From positions 19,133,321 through 19,197,320 of the forward strand of contig NC_092578.1 of assembly GCF_037975245.1 (NCBI RefSeq): a DNA stretch of 64,000 nucleotides. The letters run 5' to 3'. The stretch comes from Apostichopus japonicus. Taxonomy: Eukaryota > Echinodermata > Holothuroidea > Aspidochirotida > Stichopodidae. This document shows, in pieces, positions 47,652 through 59,105 of the stretch; the stretch's first letter is position 1; the number at the start of each line of letters is the position of its first letter. Under the pieces are notes generated by a model. The model saw nothing but the letters and a program-made list of their open reading frames with translations. It was not told where the DNA came from and ran no database searches. A program made the translations under genes and the position numbers.

Positions 47652-49736
47652 CACATGTGTACAGGGTGGCAGAACCTCCCCTGATGTCAACTTAAGGGGA
47701 TCAATACCATTTTCACCTTAAAGATGTTCACCTTAAATTAGGTATGATACAGAGAACTGGAAAAAGGTTGTATAAGTGCTATAAATTACCAAATCATAGC
47801 TACTTAAAGCAAATTTGACAACAAACCTTAATTTGCTAATAATAAGGCCAAGCTAGGCCAAGTGAAGATTACAAGCTGCTTACATTTTTATTGAAATATA
47901 TTGACTACACTTACCAGGATCAGATACAGTGCAAAGAAATTTGGAATAACTTAACACAGACCTAAGGCCTTGGTTAGCTTATAGTGTTAATCAATCAGTT
48001 TTGCATATATTTAGTGTAGGCCTAGGCTATCTGTTTATTTTTTTCACTTAATTCCTCAGAATGAATACAGGTGGAACCTGCATGGAAGATGCTGAACGTA
48101 AGAAATGAACTGTTCAGTTACATAGATTGACTTGTAAGGTTGTACTTATACTAGTTTGCAGCAAAAGCTAATTTAACCACCCTTTATCTAAGAAGGAAGA
48201 AATCCCGCATATAATGGGCTAGAGACCGTGACAGGAGTAAGGCCTAACATTATTGAGCAGCTGGAACAGTGGTCCAGGCCCATGAAAACACTAAGAAATG
48301 TGACATTGCAAGTATATTTTTTGGAACTCTTGTAAGCCTTGGTTAGCTTTGGTCTAACGAATAATAGATAGCCTATAGGTTTAAAAAAAGAAGACCTAGG
48401 CCTAGCCTGCTGCCTGTACACTGTTGGTACTACTAACGGTCTTTCTTTTAAGTTTTAAGCTCAACATAAATTTGAACTCCACATATTAACTAAGTTAACT
48501 TGGCCCTATCTGAAAGTAATGATGCAACTATGCTCGAGTGATTACTGTTAGTGTTACTAGGACTAGCCTAGTACTACTACTAGTACTTTAGTAAGTTAAG
48601 TAGGCTAGGCCAACTTGTAAAAATGTAAGTTGCTTTTTTTGCTTAACATAGGATAGCCTGGGCATAGGCCTTGCTCTAGGAATTCAAGTTAGGACTCGGA
48701 GATTACTCTTTTTCATCTAGCCTAAACTAAAGCTGAGCTTCCAACCCAGACATGAAATTAAGCAGTTTATGACCACATGTCACACACAAAATTCTGAGAA
48801 TTTATCGGGTAACTCATCCATGGATTGACACAACTAAATGGCTAATTTACATTAACCGAGGCATGAAATAGCAAAGACATGTTCCTTACACAAACGAAAA
48901 AATCCAGCGATATCCCGTCCACCATTCCTCCTTTTCAATCCTGTTAGACGATAAAGAAATCAGGTTTGGTTAAACCAGCTCCAGTTTGTGTTACTGTTAG
49001 AGTTCCTCTTGACAAACTTTTTGAGAAGTTCAATGACCTTGTCAGCGAGACTAGGTTCCAATCCGGGTAGGTATGGTTTTTATACACACTGTGTTAGGAT
49101 GCAATTCCTTCCAATCCGTGATCTTGCAAAGAGTTGGCTCGGAGAAAAGCTAGGTCCGCTTTTAATGAATAAGAGATTCAAGAGTTCTCTCAAAGTCAGG
49201 ATGGTTCCAAATTGCCTAGACGCAAACGTTAGTTAACGAAATGAGAGTTCCGAATCTATCAGTTTGTTAGCCTAAGTCTAATCCGTACTAACAACAGCTA
49301 CGTACGTACGCCTCTGTTGACTGGGCGTTATGCAAAAGTTCCTTCTGAGCGAGATTCAATCTCGCAATATTTCAGGAATCCCCATTCTTTAACGTTTATT
49401 TTCCAAACCAAGCCAAACTTAATCGATTTATGCAGAACCCTAAATGTGTATGACTTATTTTCAACAAAAATTTAAGTGATTTCAGTGTTCGATTTCTCGT
49501 TTCCCATTCTTTTACTCAGCTCAATTTTGATGACGTGCTGTTACATGACACATTGCATTGTGGGAAGGTATAGCATATGGCCTAGCCTCAGCCGCCTAGG
49601 TCAATATTGGCAGCGCAGGGCAATGGAACGAGATTTTGTAGATTCGAATCGGACATGCATGGAATGCCAAAAGGGTAAAAAATATTTTGTTTTCTAATGT
49701 AAACAATTTGTTTGCTGCTTTCCAATTGTGTTCACG
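47652..49736. promoter_or_regulatory. Possible shared upstream region of CDK12 and the 80-aa gene
   Basis: The CDK12 first non-coding exon should lie here or nearby, since its coding start follows an acceptor. A minus-strand donor candidate, CTG|GTAAGTG, ends at about 47912. The plus-strand small gene starts at 49737. TAGGCC-rich sequence occurs at 48000-48680, and the 49000-49350 part is somewhat richer in CpG. The promoter role is inferred from gene orientation only. Confidence 0.25.
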
Positions 49737-50762
49737 ATGGATGATACTTTCTTCGGCGGTTAGTTGTTTTAAACACATTCGTTTGTCTTAATTCAAGTTG
49801 TTGGTTGATTTCGTTATTTGGTTTAATACTTTTCTCATGCAAATTTTGAATCTACATAAACATTTAAAACACAGTCCATCCCTTGCTTCTTTTAAAGCTC
49901 TCTCAAGACTCATCTGATGAAAACTGTGTAATTGTTCAATGTTGCCCATTTTTGCTTGCATTTTTGTCTTGTACTATGTTTTACTGTTTTATGTTTTGCT
50001 GTCGCACTGTTTGTGTCACTGCGCCATGAGCGTCTTTTTTGACGGATACCGGCGCATTATAAATGTCCATTCCTATTATGATTAAACACAATGTATTGTT
50101 GGTTATTTTAATACATTTGTTTCATTGTGCAGCACACTGTAGTGACAAGTTCCTTTTCCTATATATCTTCAGAAATCTCTAGTTGAATGCATATTTACAT
50201 ACCATTAAAGTCCACATGCAACGATGCTTATTCATTCATTAACTGTCTGCTAAATCTTAATTTATACCAATGGTTTATCTCTCTTTGCTTTCACAGTTGT
50301 GAGCGGACTGAGGGGCCAGGGTTTCCCATCATGCAATGTGGTGGCCGGCCCTGAAGGTCGAATGTTTGGAACGGTGAAGGAGTATAAACACACAAAGAAT
50401 TCAACTGACAATTTGGACTGCTTTCTTTTAAATGAAATTTCTCTAAAGTTTGGTCCTGTATTTTGTCCTGAAGAAAATTCAGTTGAGGAGTTTGCAAAAA
50501 CATTCGATATACTGTAGTTCTCGTTATTATTTAAAGTGTGATATATTTTGCCATATATAGTAAAATTAATTTGAATATGTTGCAGACCGTTAAAGGAAAA
50601 ACACTTTAATTATTACGGCTTGTATATCTATAACCTTTTAATTGTTATGTTGTAGTTTATTTATTTTTGAGAAATGACGTACCCTTTGTAGTTTACGTGA
50701 AGCCTTAAAAGAGATTGTTTGATATCAGATTGGCAATACAAAAATAGATGAAAAATAATAAA
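49737..50762 (+). CDS. Unrecognised two-exon small protein, 80 aa
   Basis: I do not recognise the family. Exon 1 is 49737-49758 (MDDTFFG, then one base before donor G|GTTAGT). Exon 2 is 50297-50517 after the acceptor TGCTTTCACAG, with stop TAG at 50515-50517. Phase 1 agrees and gives 80 aa, containing GLRGQGFPSC, VVAGPEGRMFGTVKEYKH and an acidic C-terminus. There is no signal peptide or membrane segment. Exon 2 is richer in G+C and less repetitive than its surroundings, which supports coding. An alternative first exon starting at ATG 49622-49624 (MERDFVDSNRTCMECQK, weak donor G|GTAAAA near 49675) also joins in phase 1. A poly(A) signal AATAAA lies at 50757-50762. It could be a gene in its own right or an upstream part of a longer transcript. 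Confidence 0.42.
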
Positions 50763-51269
50763 AAAATATTACAACATAGAAATAACATATAGAACAAGCA
50801 AAAATCAAAATCAAAAGATTGTGGAATAGACTATATATAAATATATACTACTTTTACTTCCTATAAATGTGTATATGATAATTCTTAATTCTAAAAGAGA
50901 GGAAAATAAACTGGGCACGGAGGAAAACTACATGAGCTCGACCAGTGAACTTTGAATATGACGTTTAAGTGATTTTTTTTAATCTTTAAAATTGTTTGGA
51001 AGGGAATTCCAGAGAATAACGTATATATGACTGTAAATTTGCATTTGGTTTAGTTTTTTTTTCATTGAGTAAGCAATTAATATGAATAGGGTGTTTTTAC
51101 GAGTATCGTACCTATGAAAGTCGCAAGTGTATGTGGAAAAATACGAATTAAGTTGCTAGTAAGAGTCCACTGATTTTATTTTATTTATTTATTTTTATTT
51201 ATTTTGTAATTTTTAGGATGCAATATTTTTAGGCTGTAATAAGTTTTAAGCTGTAATCGTTTTAAGTTG
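50763..51269. other. No gene seen
   Basis: AT-rich sequence between the small gene and the retroelement tail. AGTAAGCAATTAATATGAATAGGGTGTTTTTACGAGTATCGTACCTATGAAAGTCGCAAGTGTATGTG (51066-51135) resembles 51605-51672 (GAGTAAGCAAAGTGAATAGAG, ATATGAAAGTCGCAG), so the ATT tract and its tail sit between two related copies. Confidence 0.55.
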
Positions 51270-51339
51270 TATTATTTTATGCGATTTTGTGAAGTGCTTT
51301 GAGATTATTCTTTGATGTAAAGCCATATATAAGAATAAA

Positions 51340-51340
<1 letters not shown>
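51270..51340 (+). mobile_element. Retroelement 3' tail preceding ATT repeat
   Basis: GTGAAGTGCTTTGAGATTATTC and GTAAAGCCATATATAAGAATAAA resemble the conserved 3' ends (GCTTTGAGA and AAAGCGCTATATAAATAAA type) of many invertebrate non-LTR elements and SINEs, which end in ATT repeats. A similar diverged end (GCGCCATGAGCGTC, GGCGCATTATAAATG) lies at 50020-50065. No reverse transcriptase is visible. Confidence 0.55.
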
Positions 51341-51559
<219 letters not shown>

Positions 51560-52057
51560 TATGGTGGTATTTAATTTTCAAATTTGGTTTATCTTCGTCC
51601 TCAGTTGAGTAAGCAAAGTGAATAGAGTTTTTTGAACGAGTATAGCCTATATGAAAGTCGCAGTTGTATGTGCAAAAAAACGAATTATAAGTAGACTGGT
51701 AAAGAGTACGTTGGCATGTATAAAATTCAAATCCCAAGTTGATAACTGTAAAAGGTTGAAAATATGCAAGATGTTGGAGTTCTTAAACAGATTTAGGTGC
51801 ACTATGAGTATTGTATGGAACAATGTGATTAATTCTGATAACCTTTTCTTGCAATTAAATGGTCTTGTGAGCGTTCGTCATTTAGTAATAGGCTTATGCT
51901 ATAATTAAGATGGGAAACTGAGAATTGAAACATTATAACGCATTATGCATGAGCACATTCTTCAAGAGCTTGTCCTTGCTTTTTTAACTAATACCATTTG
52001 TACGGGCTATTGTTTTATTAATATGAGAAATATGCTCTTCCAATTCATATTGTTGTT

Positions 52058-53560
52058 CATGGGCGGGATTACGGGGGGGGGGGGCAAGAGGGGGCATTTG
52101 CCCCCCACTTTTTCCCAAACCTTAGTTCACTTTTTTTGTCGTTTTTGCAGACAAATTTGCACAACCCTAATCAAAATTATTCCCTATCAAATAGCCCTAT
52201 TTGTTTCGAATCTAAGTCGAATTTGTGTTTAACATCGTAACATGTAGCATGAATAACTGAAGCTGAAGCTAGCACATGGTTCGCAGCACAGGTTACGAAT
52301 CCTTGGAGCTAACACACTAGCGATTCAATTCTGCATGTGATGAATCCGCGGCATGTGCTACAGTGCTAGCTTCAGGAATTGATTTTCAACGTTGCTGCTC
52401 TACTAAATGCGTTGAATAACTAAATCCAGAGAAACGATTTACAAAAGCCAGAATTGCATATTGGTAATATCAATAATTAAATTCAATACACTGACACATG
52501 ACACACCCCCACCCCCACTCCACCCCAGTGGTCTAGCCCTTCATTAACAGTAAGTAACATTCAAGTATTTATTATGAATTTCTATGTTGCCTGATAATCT
52601 GGCAATAGTTCAAACATAATGCTGGTACTGCCAGGTAATAATTTCATTTTCAAATCTCAGCCAGTACTATGAAATGACCCGTAAATATATTGCTCCATGT
52701 TGCACCTAGTCGCATTGTAAAATCCAAAAAGTCACCCCGCCTCGACTTCAGTGGCGACGGAACCGGTGGACTTGAGGGGCTTATCCCCCATGAAAAAAGT
52801 GTGTGGGGGGGGGGTAAAGGTATGTTCAGCCCCCAATATTTGCCAAGTTCTCCAAGAAGTGGGGACCGCGGGGAGAATTTCGAAGTGGGTGCTGAACATA
52901 TTCTTGATCGGTCCAATGCACAATATACTAATAATTTTAGGGGGAAAGAAGTGTCTAGATGCGATTTATTGTTACCAGAGGTGTCATTTTTGCTGATCTA
53001 GGATTTCCTTTTTGCTTAAATTTCGACGCGGCGCGCCAACTGATGTTGGTGCACCATCTAAATAGTGACGTATAAGCTTCAGTTGTACATCACCATATAA
53101 GTTCTTTTATCCGTCCTCCCTTACTTTACACACGTTCATTAATTGTTTAGATGCAATTTAAAGCCTATATGGGCGTTAATTTTACCGATCTAAGGGTACC
53201 TTGCATCGAAAATTTTGACGCTCCTTGCCAACCGATGATGGTGCTCCTCTTAGATAGTGATGTATAACAAAAGTTGTACATCACCATCTGACCATATGTT
53301 CTACTATCAATCCTCTTCAAATTTTTAAACGATAATTAACTATCTAGATACAATTTCAGACATGAGATCCATATTTCAAGGATGGGTACATGCAGCTTAG
53401 AGCACTCGGGAAGTGCCTTTTCCGGCCATCTGGAGGGTTTGTAAAGCCAAAAAATTTCTTGTACGCTCCGCGCCAACCGATGGTGGCGCTTAGCTTAGAT
53501 AGTCTTGCTGGCAGGCTTGCCCCCCCCCCCCCCACTTTCACAACTCAAATCCCGCCCCTG
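52058..53560. mobile_element. Non-autonomous hAT-like element, 1503 bp
   Basis: Ends CATGGGCGGGATT and AATCCCGCCCCTG, inverted repeats with one mismatch, flanked by identical 8-bp duplications TTGTTGTT (52050-52057 and 53561-53568). Both ends continue into a G-run followed by GCAAG. Inside, a unit of about 192-197 bp is repeated (TAGATGCGATTTA at 52956, TAGATGCAATTTA at 53148, TAGATACAATTTC at 53345), each with a CGCCAAC..TGGTG..TTAGATAGTGA block. That block also occurs in the 376-bp element at 16764. No transposase remains. Confidence 0.88.
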
Positions 53561-53568
53561 TTGTTGTT

Positions 53569-54285
53569 AATAATAAAGGAACCCCTCCCTTTATATATAC
53601 CTCTCAAATTCTCAATAACACATTAACGAGCTTATAATCCTCATGCCATTCTGCAGTTCCTTCTCATTCCCCTTGTCCACAGGCCGTTTCTGCCCTGACT
53701 GACCCCGTTTATTATCATGATTTTGGCACACACTTTATCTGTGTTTCGTACGTACCACTGGGTATAGTATTAGGATTAAGACTTCAATTTCTATGGTCGA
53801 ACTGCATCAGCTGTTTAGTACTGTACAGATTATGGCTTTGGTACACAGAAATTTCCGTGCTCTTGGTATCATATCAACGTTATCGTATGCGTGAAGCGAA
53901 CGCCTAACCGATGTAAACAATATGGGCGGACTGAGAAAACAGTGGTACCGGTAGTAGTAATAGTGCTTTATCTCTAAGACCAGGCCAAGTAAGTATGCTT
54001 GAACATAATATTTGTTCCATAAATTGGTCAACCTCAACCAGCAAAACATTATATGTACATGAGTACATTCTATTAGTAATTGTAATTATTCGGTTCGCTT
54101 GCATCAGTCATTTACGTAGCCCAAGCTACACTACATTAAATGTTAGGCTAGTACTAGCAGTAGTACTGTACAGTGAACTGTAGCCTAGTTTACTAGTAAT
54201 TATAGGCTCAAGCTGATTCAATAATGTGAGACTACATCTAACCAGCATTAGTTCATGGAATCACTATCAATATATTTGGCCTAAC
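53569..54285. promoter_or_regulatory. Possible IP6K 5' region
   Basis: IP6K begins at 55134 just after an acceptor, so an upstream first exon is possible. A plus-strand donor, CCAA|GTAAGTATG, at 53988/53989 in the least AT-rich part of the interval is one candidate. No coding sequence is recognised. Inferred only. Confidence 0.22.
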
Positions 54286-54494
54286 TTTAGAATCCGTACC
54301 AAATGAATGGGAAAGCTTACTTCGAATCAGCAGAATAAGGTAAGGGGTTAGAAAGTAGGTTTAAGGAGTAGGGTTAGGGGTTAGGAATTAGGGTTAGGAA
54401 GTAGGGAATATGGTAAGGGGTTAGGGAGTAGGGTAAGGAAGTAGGGAATAGGGTTAGGGGTTAGGAAGTAGGGTCAATTGGTACGGATTCTAAA
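54286..54494. mobile_element. Inverted-repeat element filled with telomere-like repeats, 209 bp
   Basis: A 17-bp perfect inverted pair, TTTAGAATCCGTACCAA at 54286-54302 and TTGGTACGGATTCTAAA at 54478-54494, encloses irregular TTAGGG-type repeats (GGGTTAGGGGTTAGGAATTAGG and GTAGGG variants). If the target duplication is TA, the termini are GAATCCGTACC, as in mariner-like short elements. No coding capacity. Confidence 0.75.
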
Positions 54495-55116
54495 TTAGTA
54501 CCATATATTTGATTAAGTATCGTCATAGACCTACATCAAACAGTCTGCAGAAGTTTTGAAAAACAGTAAAATATACCTGGCTTCATTGAAATTTTCCCCA
54601 GCTTTAGGCCTACTGTATGTTAGTATGTAATACTAATATTTCTTTCTGTGTAATAAAAAATGTGTTAGTTTTGTAATCCAACAATTCCTTTTTACCGTAT
54701 TTTTCTGATCAGATTTGTAAAGGACCAAGTTAGCTTGGTTGAAATCTCTCCATGCCATGAATAAAAATTCATAATGCAATGGTGCAAGAAATTCCATACT
54801 GATATTGGGTCGCCTCAGATACCAAAAGCTTGATACAAATCACAGAGTTTTCTAAGTAAGACAGCTTATTCATAATTGGATTTTAGACGTCTTTATGCAA
54901 TCAGAAACAACTCACTGTATGGTGGTGTCATGTATGAATAAGCTTCGCAAATATTTGAAATGCCATAAATTAACGTCAACCTTTGCAATAATATTATGCT
55001 GCACTTTCGTCATTCGCATTCTGATGAGTAATTTGGTCATCAAACTTTCGTTTCAAGCAAAGGAGCAAGACGTGTCTTTTATAAAATATTGTTCTCTTGT
55101 TTTGTTATCATTGCAG
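54495..55116. other. No gene seen; immediate IP6K upstream
   Basis: AT-rich, probably 5' UTR intron ending at the acceptor CATTGCAG (55116). An ATT- and A-rich stretch lies near 54650. Nothing else is supported. Confidence 0.45.
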
Positions 55117-58100
55117 CACCCAAGACATGCCTCATGGGATGGCAAGGCAAGCCACGAGCAATGAGCAAAGACGAAGATGGAGATTGGATCTGCCTGCATC
55201 CTTATAACCATCAAGTAGGAGGCCACAGTGGAGTTTGTCTGTTAGACAAAACAACAGTGTGTAAGCCTCTGGTTCAGGAAGAGTATGGTATTTATGAGAC
55301 AATGTCTCCAGCTCTGAAGCTCTTTGTTCCCAAATTGAAAGGTACAGCATCTCTCGTACTACACTATATAATCATTTCATTTGCTGTTATTATTACCAAG
55401 CTTTGATCAGCTTTGTAACCTTTGACTCTGTACTTATGGATAAGTTTCCCTTCAGTCATTCGTGGCATGACAGTTTGTGTTTCATAATATCAAGTGTCAG
55501 TTGAAGTGATATATCACATCACGGTAGAGTTTTACAGTTTGTTTCCTGGTTTTGCTTTCAGCAAAGTAATTATTTTTTTCCTGTTTTATTGGACTTACTT
55601 TCTCTTTGATCTAACAGGTTGTATAGATGTGAAGATTTGCAAGGACACCGATGACAATGTATTTCTGTTCACTTTAGCTAAAAAAAACAAAAATGGCACC
55701 TTGAACAACGACATTATATGTGAAGATTGCAGGCGTCCCTCTCGCAATCCACAAAAAGCCATTGATGGCAGCAGCAGCGAAATTCAACAGAAAGTTACAA
55801 TGTGAGAATGAAATTAATTTCTTTGATTACACGATATTCTTATCATTTGGATGATTGCTTTCATTAGTAACATTAGATAACCTAATTACCGTCCCCCCAC
55901 CTTTACACCCCCAACCTCTACCCTCCCCCGGACTCTTTTGGTTTTTTATGAGCAAGTGAATTATATAAATTTCCTTACAGGAATTTTCTTTGATGAAATT
56001 TGTACTAGTTAGTAGTAGGACACCCTGTGTTGATGTTTGTGTTGCTATTTGCAATTTCTTTCCATTTTCGTGTTGTTGTATCACATTGGTTGGTTCATAA
56101 GCTTTCAGATAAGGCAGTTTTGTTCAAGTTGTTACTACTCGTAGTGACACTATAACTCTCTCATAGGAGACGTGTTGTTTTGTAAACCCAAACTTTTTCC
56201 TTTCCTTCCTTTTGTTTGTTTGTTTGTTTGTATGCAGTCATTTCTTTCTTGTTAAAATTTCAAAAACTTTACTGCAAGTCTTCATTTTTTTTCTTTTAAA
56301 CTTTCAGAAGTAATGGCAATAACAATTCAACTTGTGCCTTCCATACCACCTCATCTAACCTGAGGAAAGCTGATGAGAATTACGAGGTTGCCGACAATAT
56401 ATGTGAAGCTCTTAACAATCCTTGGAGCCTAAGATGTTGGAAACGGCAGCTTTGGACATTCGAGCAAAAGGGTGTAACCCAGAATTGTAGTAAGTATATT
56501 GTTTTCAGTAACATAAATGAAAATGCTGACATGATACACTCCTGATGTGAAATGTTACAATAAGTTGCCTGTAAATGGTTAGCAGTCATACAGAATTTGT
56601 CAGTTGTTGTTGCCTCCTTCAGTTGGCAAAGTTTTCATTTTGATTTTTATTTAATTAAGTTAGATTTGCAAATTACAACTCAGTATCCAACTTGAAAGAG
56701 AAAAAATCTAAATATAGAAAGGAATTTAAATTTTTTCAATGTCTAAGTCCTATTTAGCAATTCATTTAACAAAGTATATCTTGTCCTGTTTGTATTTGCG
56801 CATCCTTCCCGAAACAAAGGAGCAAAGAAAGAAAAAAGTGACCGATAATCTCTGCAACTGACCAGTCAAGCAAAGACTGCTGATAAAAAAAAAATTAAAT
56901 ATAATTTACATGGCATTCTTTTCCTTTACCTGACACTTTATTTCTCATTTTTGTTGACAGGATATATTCTTCTAGAGAACCTTGCCAGTAAATTCAAAAG
57001 ACCGTCAATTTTAGATCTAAAGATTGGGACTCGTGGTTACGGGGATGATGTCACCGAGGAGAAACGGCTAGCTCACCTGGCCAAAGCCAAACTCTCAACT
57101 GCTGGCACTTTGGGAGTCAGGATTGGTGGCATGCAGGTCAGTAAAACACCTCTCCCAAACTAATGTTTTAATCGTCTACCCTGTCTTTGTTTTAGAGACA
57201 GCGTTATTTGACATGGTTTACACTGCTGTGAGGCTCATGTCCGCTGAATTTCCTTCCATAATAGAAGGAGCGGTATATGCTGGAAACCTGTAGACCAGGG
57301 GTGGGCAACCTACGGCCCGCAGGCCACATGCAGCCCGCCAGGGATTTTTTGGCGGACCGTGAGATGTCTCAAGAAAAAGAAAAAAAATCAATCTATTTTA
57401 CACCATCACAAAAAACGAGCTAGCTGCTTAGAATTTATCTGCACTAATGATGCTGTCAGGTAGGCCTATTATCCCCATTAATTATCAACTGTACTGTATT
57501 GACATTATGTTGTTGTGAATACAGATTAAGTACACATGCACACCTATTGCTTGAAAGTCCTCGGAATCAAAGGTTTGAAATCAACAGCAGGTCGTTGGTT
57601 AGGTGCGGCCCAGTCAATTTTTCACCCCTTGGATCTGGCCCATTCATTCAAAAAGGTTGCCCACCCCTGCTGTAGACTCTCATCTCTTGGATGAAAATTT
57701 TAAGTTTTTACTCAAGTTGTTCTTCTGATGGAAAGGTATTTTGAGCTTTCCCAAAAGTGGGATGGAGACGCATAAATTAGTGCGGTACCTTAAGTTAAAT
57801 TATCACTATACTTGACTATAAGATTGCCTGATTTAGGTTTAAAGACAAATAAATATGTCAGCTTGAAGTTCATAAGTTTGCTAACATTTTTTTGTTATCT
57901 GCTCCTCATCCTAGGTGTATCAGGTTGACAAGGATAGCTACCGTCGACTAACAAAGCATTATGGGAAGTCCATATCTGACTATGACACTTTGCTTGGCAC
58001 CATCGAGGAATTCTTTCACGACGGTAATAGTATACGTAAAAGTATCTTATCCAAATTTATTAAGAGGTTGAAGACTTTAATAAATGTCATAACGAATGAG

Positions 58101-59105
58101 GAAGGATGTCGATTTTTCGGGTGCTCCCTTCTGATTTTGTACGAAGGGGACCTTTCCCAACGGTTGAGAACTTCTTCCCAAGATGGAGAAACATCAGACG
58201 TCGGAGACTCATGCCTACCATCCGTCGTGCCTTCGTCAGCTCAACACTTTTCTACGAATGTAGTGTCGCAGCGAGAGAAGGAAGTGTCTTGCGGAAATGT
58301 CGACACTGCGGAGGGTTCCTCGGAAGCGGTTCCACAGAAGAAACCGAGGCTGAGCGATAGTTCCATTCAATTTATAGAGAAAGATTCAGCCGTGTCGGTA
58401 AATGAGAAGAAAGGCAGTACTATTAATGCCCAGAGTCCTTCATCTGTTAGTGACCTGGTCCTGAAAGTCATAGACTTCCCGCACGTGGTATATCAGAACG
58501 AACTGACCTCTACCATCTACGAGGGACCCGACCAGGACTTTCTCTTCGGTCTGAATAATTTACGCCAAATTTTGGACAAAATTCACGATAAAGTTTGACT
58601 AAGAATTTTTTGATAGAGTATACGGTGATAGCAAATTATGACAATTCAAATATTTTCTTTCTGGGTCGACTTATTCCTCTGGAAATATTTCTGGGCTAGG
58701 ATTAGTCAAAGAGGTAGGAGGAAGTTGAGGTTCTAATTTATTCAAATTGATTAGATTCAGGGGGAGGAGGGTTGTTTTTGGTAGCTTTATTACTATGAAA
58801 GAGTGAAGAATGTTTGTTGTTTGGATGAAAAATCCCATGGATTGAACATTTGATTCTATTAGAGTATTTATATTGGAGAGAAAGGTTCAATCATCCATTG
58901 TTGCTTACTAGTTTGCTAATGGTATAGTATGGCATTTAATATAAAACCCGCCAAGTTCATTCAAATTGAGGGGGGGCGGGATGAAATGGAAGATGTAGGG
59001 GAGCGTTCAGATCACAAGAGAAGTATTAGCGATCGATTATGCAACGTTAGGTCACGTGAAGAACTTTGTTGTTTACATAAAACTGAAATGTAACATTGTA
59101 ATAAA
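55117..59105 (+). CDS. IP6K: Inositol hexakisphosphate kinase, complete, 5 coding exons
   Basis: Transfers phosphate from ATP to InsP6, making the pyrophosphate 5-InsP7. The first exon begins after an acceptor at 55116. Start chosen at ATG 55134; a second in-frame ATG is at 55161. Coding exons are 55134-55341, 55618-55801, 56308-56489, 56961-57136 and 57915-58598, phases 1, 2, 1, 0, giving 477 aa (human IP6K1 441). Conserved parts: HQVGGHSGVCLLDKTTVCKP near the N-terminus (human HQVGGHSCVLRFNETTLCKP), NPWSLRCWKRQL, YILLENL then the P206-S-I-L-D210-L-K212-I-G214 catalytic signature, GVRIGGMQVYQ, SLLILYEGD 321-329 and V435-I-D437-F-P439 near the end. The Asp of the final IDF motif is kept, but the following Ala of human IDFAHT is Pro. 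The Ser-rich insert after LLILYEGD is longer than in human. The last intron carries a hAT-like element. Poly(A) signal AATAAA at 59100-59105. Confidence 0.92.
57296..57669. mobile_element. Non-autonomous hAT-like element in IP6K last intron, 374 bp
   Basis: 16-bp perfect terminal inverted repeats (CAGGGGTGGGCAACCT and AGGTTGCCCACCCCTG) with flanking 8-bp duplications CTGTAGAC (57288-57295 and 57670-57677). CAGGGGTGGGCAA ends with CGGCCCGCAGGCC inside are typical of widespread animal hAT short elements. It lies wholly within the intron 57137-57914 and should be spliced out. No coding capacity. Confidence 0.95.

Noticed and set aside
54340-54485. A true chromosome end
   Set aside because: TTAGGG repeats are short and irregular, and unique sequence with genes continues on both sides.
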